Origin: Selenomonas sp. | Lineage (GTDB): Bacteria > Bacillota_C > Negativicutes > Selenomonadales > Selenomonadaceae | Assembly (NCBI RefSeq): GCF_024699275.1 | Contig: NZ_JAILPX010000003.1 | Location: 1-12,615 of the forward strand | Reading direction: 5' to 3' | Length of the DNA: 12,615 nucleotides | Shown: in pieces, positions 7,201 through 12,615 of the stretch | Numbering within the stretch: the stretch's first letter is position 1 | How the letters are laid out: each line of letters starts with the position of its first letter | Translations under genes and position numbers: made by a program | The notes under the pieces: model-generated | Database searches by the model: none | Seen by the model: only the letters and a program-made list of their open reading frames with translations | What the model was told of the DNA's origin: nothing

Positions 7201-8399
7201 TAGTTTTCATCCTTTGACAGGCAGCAATTTTTATATTTCTTACCACTGCCACATGGGCAAGGATCATTGCGTCCCACTTTCTGGCGGCGCACTTCAGCAA
7301 AAGGGATAACCTGCCCCATACCACTCTTAGCAAAGAGTTCACTGGGAGTATGTCCCTTAAGGGGCCAAAGATGCGTTTCGTTATTATAAGCAATCAGCAA
7401 GGGGACCACCGCCTTCATCTTGGCTTCATCCTTCATCATGCCCAACTGTTCCAGATATTCAGCAGCCTCCTGCATGGAGCCGCCATTCTGTAACAGGATG
7501 AAGATTTCTCCAACAATATCCGCTGCCTTCAGCACATCACAGCCGTGTTCCTTCATAAAGAACTGCGCTAATTCCTTATACTCATTGGTATCGTCAATAT
7601 GATTATCTGCGCCAGCCTCAAACAGCTGCTTATAGCCAAATTCTGCAAAGTCCAGATTGCTGTGCTTTTGCTGTTCATCTTCCAGCGCACTCTCATCAAT
7701 CAGCGTATAGTACTTTACTCCCTGAGGCAGGGCCACCAAAGTGTTGGTCCAGCAGGAAGCATTGAGCATAATGCCCACGAAATCCTTGAAAGACAGGTTT
7801 TCCCGTTGCTCCGCCTCCAGTTGTCCCGCTACTTTTGTATAGAGATTTTCGTAATCCATATAGCCATAATAGAACAAATAACCTGCCGTTAGGCGAGTAA
7901 TTTCCGTATTCATGGTCGCCAAAGCCTCAAAGTTGGGCGAATCCAGTTTCTTGAATTCTGCCCGGATTTCCTTAGGCATATACCAAACAAGCTTGTCCCC
8001 ATCCTTACCACAGGACAGAAGCCCCAGCCCTCTAAGGTAATCCAAGCGTATATCATCATCCCGCAACTTTGCGCTTTTCCCTTTTTCCAGGATAAAATGC
8101 TGGAAGCATTCATATTCCTCCAAGAGAATAGACGGCAGCCACATGCGGGTAAACTTAAGGATTTCCGGAACCAACTTCTCAGCCAGTTCTGCTTTTTTGA
8201 GCGAACTAACGCCGCTGACATTAAGATTGTAGCGGATATCCTCCAGTTCTGCCTTCGTCATGGCATTGAGCATATCCTTAAGGTTATTCTGTTCCGGAAG
8301 CTTATGACGATAAAGAGCTTTTTTACGCTCCTCCATATCGGCTTCCATCATCTTAGCAAGGCTTTCGGCCTGAGTTAATTCATTCTTTTGGTCTTCCAT
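7200..8399 (-). CDS. SAP-like and SEC-C domain protein of unknown function
   Basis: The 399-residue protein ends in a clear SEC-C zinc motif ([16 protein letters not shown], within residues 375-399) with the C-x-C-x8-C-C spacing found at the end of SecA and in many unrelated proteins. Near the N terminus (about 40-81) a segment with [12 protein letters not shown] and [10 protein letters not shown] resembles a SAP or Rho-N helix-turn-helix type nucleic-acid binding fold. The middle region is not recognised. The reading frame extends upstream to a TTG at 8459 inside the amidase gene, but that codon lacks a ribosome-binding site. The ATG at 8399 has GGAAGGAAAGGA upstream, though at a long distance (about 14 bases), so the start is moderately certain. 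It lies between amiC and the MATE gene. Confidence 0.85.
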   Translation of the reverse strand: MEDQKNELTQAESLAKMMEADMEERKKALYRHKLPEQNNLKDMLNAMTKAELEDIRYNLNVSGVSSLKKAELAEKLVPEILKFTRMWLPSILLEEYECFQHFILEKGKSAKLRDDDIRLDYLRGLGLLSCGKDGDKLVWYMPKEIRAEFKKLDSPNFEALATMNTEITRLTAGYLFYYGYMDYENLYTKVAGQLEAEQRENLSFKDFVGIMLNASCWTNTLVALPQGVKYYTLIDESALEDEQQKHSNLDFAEFGYKQLFEAGADNHIDDTNEYKELAQFFMKEHGCDVLKAADIVGEIFILLQNGGSMQEAAEYLEQLGMMKDEAKMKAVVPLLIAYNNETHLWPLKGHTPSELFAKSGMGQVIPFAEVRRQKVGRNDPCPCGSGKKYKNCCLSKDEN

Positions 8400-8451
8400 T
8401 GGTATTCGTAAAATCCTTTCCTTCCGTACATCTTTTCGGAAAATATCGTTC

Positions 8452-9639
8452 TCAGCCAAAGTAATCGGCTATACCATCAGCAATGCCTTGGGCTGCTTTG
8501 CAAATGCCATCTTCGCTATCCATCAATTTCTCTTCACTCTCATTCGAAATGAATGCCACTTCCACCAGGGTAGCTGGCATATCGGTATGTTTCACCACAT
8601 AGAAGTTACAGCTCTGGGTGCCCCGGCTCTGGGTGCCTAGCTGGTCAACCACCCCAGCCCGTATCTTATCAGCCAGCAAGCGGGAACGCTTGTCTCCTAA
8701 GGCATAATAATAGCCAGTGGTTCCCCGGGCCGCGCTATTCGTGAAGGAATCCATATGAATGGACACAAAGATGTCTGCCTGCTTTTCATTTGCTAAATCG
8801 CAGCGGGCTTGGAGCTCTTCTATATCCGTGGCCTTAGCTCTTTTCTTCGACACTTCGATGTCTGCATTGCGGGTCATGTAAACCGTAGCGCCTTCCTTAA
8901 CCAGCAGTCGTTTAACTTCATTAGCCACCCGCAAAGCCACACTCTTTTCCATAACCCCTGTAGGGCCAATGGCACCTGAATCGCTACCACCATGGCCAGG
9001 GTCAAGTACAATCTTGCGCCCCTTTAGGCCAGTAATCCCGGCCAGTTCACCATCCATATCATCATCTCTAACAGGATCCTGCTTAGCCGGTTTGGCAGCT
9101 GGCTTTTCCACAGATTGTGTTGGCTGCGGCTTTACTGCCTCCGTGTCCGAATGACTCCCCTTAGACACATCGATCCTGGTTCCCTCAGAATCCGTAAGAT
9201 TGCCAAAATCAAGGACCACTCGCCCAGGGACCGCCCCCCCATTCAGCGAAAAAATCCGATAATTATTCTTCCCCACCTTGGTTTCCACGACCACACGCAC
9301 CGTTTTGGGATCGAATTGTGCAATCTTCATATCGCCAACGAAGCGATTCTGAATAGCAATATGCTTATCCAGCTTTGGTGAAAGCCATGCATTCGCAATG
9401 TCCAAAACCACCCGATCTGGATTGGAAAGCACCATTTTCTTATAGGTAACAGGTTTAGATGCATCAATAACAATGCGAGTCTTATCTCCATCGAAGCTGT
9501 CACGAATACCTGTAATTTCAGCCATGCCACTAATACGCTCACTAAAATCCCCTTCTTCCGCCGAAGCAGCAGACAGGGGTAAAAGCAAGCATAAAGTTGT
9601 CATAAGCAATAAATGGATATAGAAGAAAATACGTTTCAT
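8452..9639 (-). CDS. amiC: Secreted N-acetylmuramoyl-L-alanine amidase (AMIN + Amidase_3)
   Basis: Zinc hydrolase that cleaves the bond between MurNAc and the stem peptide of peptidoglycan, acting outside the cytoplasmic membrane. A signal peptide (residues 1-27, basic start, hydrophobic core, cut near AASA-EE) is followed by an AMIN domain (about 35-147). AMIN domains target amidases to the cell envelope or division site. A P/K/S-rich linker (150-205) leads to an Amidase_3 domain (208-394). Expected zinc ligands and catalytic residues are present: His216 (DPGHGG), Glu231, His295 (SIHMDS) and Glu360 (LVEVAFISN). The ATG has GGAGGGG four bases upstream. It heads a likely operon with the SEC-C, MATE and ABC-F genes. 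The symbol is by domain analogy with AmiC-type enzymes. Confidence 0.92.
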   Translation of the reverse strand: MKRIFFYIHLLLMTTLCLLLPLSAASAEEGDFSERISGMAEITGIRDSFDGDKTRIVIDASKPVTYKKMVLSNPDRVVLDIANAWLSPKLDKHIAIQNRFVGDMKIAQFDPKTVRVVVETKVGKNNYRIFSLNGGAVPGRVVLDFGNLTDSEGTRIDVSKGSHSDTEAVKPQPTQSVEKPAAKPAKQDPVRDDDMDGELAGITGLKGRKIVLDPGHGGSDSGAIGPTGVMEKSVALRVANEVKRLLVKEGATVYMTRNADIEVSKKRAKATDIEELQARCDLANEKQADIFVSIHMDSFTNSAARGTTGYYYALGDKRSRLLADKIRAGVVDQLGTQSRGTQSCNFYVVKHTDMPATLVEVAFISNESEEKLMDSEDGICKAAQGIADGIADYFG

Positions 9640-9650
9640 ATAACCCCTCC

Positions 9651-9679
9651 ATTATAGGACACATATATTCTATTATCAA
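9651..9679 (-). promoter_or_regulatory. Candidate promoter of the amidase operon
   Basis: On the minus strand there is a -35 box TTGATA (9679-9674), a 17-nt spacer and a perfect -10 box TATAAT (9656-9651). The -10 is only 11 bases from the start codon and abuts the ribosome-binding site. A transcript from it would therefore lose most of its leader. An alternative -10 (GATAAT) lies about 20 bp further upstream with a poor -35. One of the two is likely used. Confidence 0.5.
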
Positions 9680-9743
9680 CTCTATTGAATAAAAATGCAA
9701 GGGTAACGGACTATTTTTAATGCGTATTTAAGTTCTTTACACG

Positions 9744-9788
9744 AAAAAGCGGCAAGACTTTCCCCTTTCATGCAAAAAGCCTTGCCGC
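9744..9788 (-). terminator. Rho-independent terminator closing the yqeY-nfeD-floA operon
   Basis: In the minus-strand RNA, GCGGCAAGGCUUU (9788-9776) pairs with AAAGUCUUGCCGC (9761-9749). This 13-bp stem has a single G-U wobble and a 14-nt loop, followed by five U residues (9748-9744). It lies 16 bp after the stop of the small membrane protein gene and separates this operon from amiC. Confidence 0.9.
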
Positions 9789-9804
9789 CGCTCTTCTATT
9801 CGAT

Positions 9805-10233
9805 TTATCTTCTTCGATAAGCTTTGGGCTTCCCCAAAATCTCTGTCCAGATAACCGCCTGCTGTAAATTGTTTACGTTAGCCACACCCTGCGGCAAGGC
9901 AGTCTCCACGGAAATTACCGGGGAACTTTCCTGTTCCCGTTGCTGCTTTTTCATCCTTTTTCGCAGCATCTCCTGATAGCGAGCCTGTTCTGGCAGAATA
10001 GCATCATGATCTTGTACGCGGGAACTGGTCCTTATTTCCGGCAAAGGCGGCGCTCCCCGCAGTTCCGGAATCTCGATTTTTTCCCGTTTGTTTTTGCTGG
10101 AGTTTTGCCTGTCTGGAAAAGGATTTGTTTCTCCATCCGGTATTCGCCGTTTTGGCACAGGCTTCTTCTTATCCTTGCGATCAGAAAATACAGCAAAGAG
10201 GATAAAGAGGACAATGACCCAAAAGGAATCCAT
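9805..10233 (-). CDS. Small single-pass membrane protein, unrecognised
   Basis: A 142-residue protein that I do not recognise. Visible features are a short N-terminal hydrophobic helix (residues 4-17), an immediate Arg/Lys-rich stretch (19-30) that predicts a cytoplasmic body, a charged, Pro-rich and probably disordered middle, and a more ordered-looking end (LQQAVIWTEILGKPKAYRRR, 123-142). That C-terminal segment could be a short binding motif. The ATG is preceded by GGGGGG. It starts 12 bp after the floA stop and ends just before the operon terminator, so it is very likely cotranscribed with nfeD and floA. A role in the flotillin microdomain is inference from position only. Confidence 0.8.
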   Translation of the reverse strand: MDSFWVIVLFILFAVFSDRKDKKKPVPKRRIPDGETNPFPDRQNSSKNKREKIEIPELRGAPPLPEIRTSSRVQDHDAILPEQARYQEMLRKRMKKQQREQESSPVISVETALPQGVANVNNLQQAVIWTEILGKPKAYRRR

Positions 10234-10245
10234 GGGTATCCCCCC

Positions 10246-11247
10246 TTATTTTACCGGCGCACTGGGGGCCTGCAATTTTCCAGCACTATTGCCCGTACTG
10301 ATGGCGTTACGCATATCCGTATCAGCCTGTACATTATTGAGATTATAATAGTCCATAACCCCCAGCTTGCCTTCCCGTAAAGCCTGAGCCATAGCATGAG
10401 GTACCTCTGCCTGAGCTTCTACGACTTTTGCATCCATTTCCTGCGTATAGGCCTTCATTTCCTGTTCCTTAGCTACGGCCATAGCGCGGCGTTCTTCTGC
10501 CTTAGCCTGGGCAATGCGCTTATCAGCCTCAGCCTGGTCCGTCTGCAGTTCAGCACCAATGTTGCGGCCTACATCCACATCCGCAATATCAATGGAAAGG
10601 ATTTCAAAGGCGGTACCAGCATCCAACCCTTTTTCCAAAACCGTTTTGGAAATATCATCCGGATTGGCCAGCACATCGTTATGACTGGCAGAGGACCCAA
10701 CAGTGGTGACAATACCTTCCCCCACCCGGGCAATGATGGTCGGTTCCCCTGCACCACCAACTAACCGGTCAATATTAGCACGGACTGTAACCCGCGCCTT
10801 GATTTTGAGTTCAATACCATTTTTCGCCACGGCAGAAACCACCGGCGTTTCAATCACCTTAGGATTGACGCTCATCTGCACGGCTTCCAGCACATCACGA
10901 CCGGCCAAATCGATGGCGGCAGAACGTTCAAAGGGAAGGGGAATCTGGGCACGATGCGCTGCGATAAGGGCATCCACAACCTTATCAACATTACCACCAG
11001 CCAGATAATGGGCCTCCAGCTGATTAACCGCCACATCAAGACCAGCTTTATTGGCCTTAATCAAAGGCAGAATAATTTTATTGGGCGGCACGCGACGCAT
11101 CCGCATTCCCACCAAGGTCATAATGCCCACCCGCACGTTTGCGGCCAAAGCAGAAATCCAAAGCCCAATGGGCACAAAGTGCAGGAAAACCATGATAAAT
11201 GCAATCATTAGAACCAGCAAAAAACCAGTACCAATCAAACCACTCAT
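10246..11247 (-). CDS. floA: Flotillin-like protein FloA
   Basis: Membrane-associated scaffold protein of the FloA (YqfA) family that organises membrane microdomains. The protein has an N-terminal hydrophobic hairpin region (about residues 5-32), a prohibitin-like core, and an Ala/Glu/Lys/Arg-rich helical segment (about 238-290, with [18 protein letters not shown]) that serves oligomerisation in the family. An ORF start at 11271 overlaps nfeD, but the ATG at 11247 has GAGGAGG eight bases upstream. That start gives 333 residues, matching the family (about 331 in Bacillus). It lies 20 bp after nfeD, its usual partner gene. Confidence 0.95.
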   Translation of the reverse strand: MSGLIGTGFLLVLMIAFIMVFLHFVPIGLWISALAANVRVGIMTLVGMRMRRVPPNKIILPLIKANKAGLDVAVNQLEAHYLAGGNVDKVVDALIAAHRAQIPLPFERSAAIDLAGRDVLEAVQMSVNPKVIETPVVSAVAKNGIELKIKARVTVRANIDRLVGGAGEPTIIARVGEGIVTTVGSSASHNDVLANPDDISKTVLEKGLDAGTAFEILSIDIADVDVGRNIGAELQTDQAEADKRIAQAKAEERRAMAVAKEQEMKAYTQEMDAKVVEAQAEVPHAMAQALREGKLGVMDYYNLNNVQADTDMRNAISTGNSAGKLQAPSAPVK

Positions 11248-11267
11248 CTTTTCAACCTCCTCAAAAA

Positions 11268-11900
11268 TCAAATCCGCCGAACAACCACACGATTCCCTTC
11301 AACAGCCACCACCTGAACAGGTGTTCCCTTAGGAAGAAAAGCACCTTCTGAAACCACATCCACCGGTTTACCGTTAAGTCTTGCACTGCCCGAAGGCCGT
11401 AGTTCTGTCATGACCTCACCAGTCACCCCTAAAAGAGAGTCCCTCGGCACTGCACTGACAAAGCCGCGCTCACTGCGGCTCTCATCCTTCAATACGACTT
11501 TATTCCAAAGCGCACTGGATGGCAAGCGTTTCACAACCAGGGCAAAAATCACAATCGCTGCCACAAAAGAAATAAGCATGGCATAGAGAGCCTGAATATC
11601 GCCCCCCAGAGCCAGCACCACACTGTACAGCATGGCCGCTACCCCTAAACCTGCCAACAGTCCAACCGTTGGCAGCAGCATCTCTATGATAATGCAGATA
11701 ATGCCTCCCATAAAAATGGCAATTTGGTATAAGGACACTAAGCCCTTCACATACTGACTGCCCCAAAAGACACCAGCAGCTACCAATCCCAGCAGGATTC
11801 CTGCTCCCATGCCGCCGGTCTTGATTTCTACCATTACAGCCAAAAACATAATGGCTAAAAGCAACATCTGCAACACGGGCATATTAACCATTGCATCCAT
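11268..11900 (-). CDS. nfeD: NfeD family membrane protein
   Basis: Short-form NfeD protein (210 residues). It has about five hydrophobic helices between residues 9 and 123, then a soluble C-terminal OB-fold-like domain (about 155-210) with the family pattern LLGVTGEV...[15 protein letters not shown]. NfeD proteins are encoded beside flotillins and are thought to act with them in the membrane. The N-terminal serine-protease domain of long NfeD proteins is absent, as normal for this type. The ATG follows GGGGTGAG. Neighbours are yqeY (38 bp upstream) and floA (20 bp downstream). Confidence 0.93.
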   Translation of the reverse strand: MDAMVNMPVLQMLLLAIMFLAVMVEIKTGGMGAGILLGLVAAGVFWGSQYVKGLVSLYQIAIFMGGIICIIIEMLLPTVGLLAGLGVAAMLYSVVLALGGDIQALYAMLISFVAAIVIFALVVKRLPSSALWNKVVLKDESRSERGFVSAVPRDSLLGVTGEVMTELRPSGSARLNGKPVDVVSEGAFLPKGTPVQVVAVEGNRVVVRRI

Positions 11901-11938
11901 ATACTCACCCCACGTAAATAGTGCGACGATAAACGATT

Positions 11939-12385
11939 TTACCCCTGCAGGAAGCTCTTGACAATGGTATTGACCATTTTACCATCAGCGCGTCCCTTAA
12001 CCTTCGGCATTAATGCCCCCATGACCTTCCCCATATCCTTTGGCGTCGAAGCGCCCGTCTGCTCTACAGCAGCCTTTACCAGATCTCGCACTTCATCCTC
12101 GGAAAGTTGTGCTGGCAGATAAGGCATCAATACATCGATTTCTGCCTGTGTCTTTTCCACCAAATCCTCACGGCCGCCCTTCTGGAACTCTTCAATGGAA
12201 TCCCGACGCATCTTTACCTCCTTGCTGATTACAGCAAGAACGTCTTCATCCCCCAGTTCCTTTTGTCCGTCAATCTCCTGCTGGCGAACAGCACCGCGTA
12301 CCATACGGATAACCGCTAAACGCTCCTTTTCCTTGTTTTTCATTGCTTCCTTCATATCAGCCGTTAATTGTTCTTTCAGTGACAT
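11939..12385 (-). CDS. yqeY: GatB/YqeY domain protein
   Basis: Small all-helical protein (148 residues, the usual size) related to the C-terminal domain of the amidotransferase subunit GatB. It probably acts in tRNA or translation biology, but its exact role is unsettled. Family traits are the N-terminal LTADMKEAMKNKEKERL.VIRM helix and the C-terminal MGKVMGALMPKVKGRADGKMVN segment. An ATG at 12394 is in frame but touches its own ribosome-binding site. The ATG at 12385 has AGGA eight bases ahead and is chosen. Its position directly after rpsU is conserved in many Firmicutes. Confidence 0.93.
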   Translation of the reverse strand: MSLKEQLTADMKEAMKNKEKERLAVIRMVRGAVRQQEIDGQKELGDEDVLAVISKEVKMRRDSIEEFQKGGREDLVEKTQAEIDVLMPYLPAQLSEDEVRDLVKAAVEQTGASTPKDMGKVMGALMPKVKGRADGKMVNTIVKSFLQG

Positions 12386-12418
12386 TCTAATCATCCTTTC
12401 ATCTTAAAAAAGCGTAGT

Positions 12419-12457
12419 AAAAAAGACATCTGAAAATCTTACGACTTGCAGATGTCT
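12419..12457 (-). terminator. Terminator or attenuator between rpsU and yqeY
   Basis: In the minus-strand RNA, AGACAUCUG (12457-12449) pairs perfectly with CAGAUGUCU (12432-12424) around a 16-nt loop, and a U-run follows (to 12419). It lies eight bases after the rpsU stop. No clear promoter is seen between it and yqeY (12386-12418), so partial readthrough is the simplest way to express the downstream genes. Confidence 0.75.
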
Positions 12458-12465
12458 CGCGCAAA

Positions 12466-12615
12466 TTATCTGAACTTGCGTTTACGAGCTGCCTCAGATT
12501 TCTTCTTGCGGCGAACGCTCGGTTTCTCGTAATGTTCACGTTTTCTCACTTCAGCCAGCGTACCAGCTTTCTGGGACATACGCTTGAAGCGGCGGAGAGC
12601 ACTATCGATTGATTC
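12466..12615 (-). CDS. rpsU: Ribosomal protein bS21 (C-terminal part; 5' end outside window)
   Basis: The last 49 codons plus TAA of the small-subunit protein S21, which contacts the anti-Shine-Dalgarno end of 16S rRNA. The peptide starts [18 protein letters not shown] and ends in a very basic tail ([17 protein letters not shown]), diagnostic for S21. About nine N-terminal residues are missing because the gene runs off the right edge. It is upstream of yqeY, as in many Firmicutes. Confidence 0.95.
   Translation of the reverse strand, partial: ESIDSALRRFKRMSQKAGTLAEVRKREHYEKPSVRRKKKSEAARKRKFR

Noticed and set aside
8400..8459. TTG start at 8459 for the SEC-C gene
   Set aside because: It lies inside the amidase gene without a ribosome-binding site; the extra 20 residues look unlike conserved sequence.

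Overview
The window looks like a chromosomal segment of a Firmicute with a diderm-type lifestyle, most likely a Negativicute of the Selenomonas/Mitsuokella/Anaerovibrio group. This placement is inferred from protein character (FloA, short NfeD, YqeY and S21 in an operon; an AMIN-domain amidase; a long-chain prenyl synthase) and moderate G+C. It was not tested by a database search. Every gene I can support is on the minus strand, so the window is best read from right to left.

Reading in the direction of transcription: (1) The end of rpsU (S21) enters at the right edge and is followed by a hairpin terminator or attenuator. (2) Next come yqeY, nfeD, floA and a small unrecognised membrane protein, closely spaced and closed by a strong terminator (9744-9788). 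This is the conserved rpsU-yqeY and nfeD-floA (flotillin/membrane microdomain) neighbourhood. (3) A promoter near 9651-9679 starts amiC (secreted cell-wall amidase), then a SAP-like/SEC-C protein, a MATE exporter that overlaps it in a TAATG junction, and a Uup-type ABC-F ATPase, ending at the terminator 3840-3870. (4) A near-consensus promoter whose -35 box begins within a few bases of that terminator's T-tract drives glnP-glnQ, a polar amino-acid ABC transporter without its binding protein. (5) Another good promoter (2320-2348) drives the polyprenyl diphosphate synthase gene and tatA, which end at a 24-bp-stem terminator (777-861).

The left 890 bases contain no protein gene. They hold three tandem copies of a 125-bp structured repeat (356-730). 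After these come two tandem sigma-A promoters (P1 261-289, P2 127-155) and a boxA-bearing leader that runs off the left edge. I read this as the promoter region of a ribosomal RNA operon lying just outside the window.

The most unusual feature is the 125-bp repeat array between the tatA terminator and the rRNA promoters. Each unit can form two long hairpins that compete for shared arms. G-U wobble pairs are kept only when the plus strand is read, which hints at a plus-strand RNA. The tatA terminator has a related architecture. No complete new defence, mobile or CRISPR system is visible.
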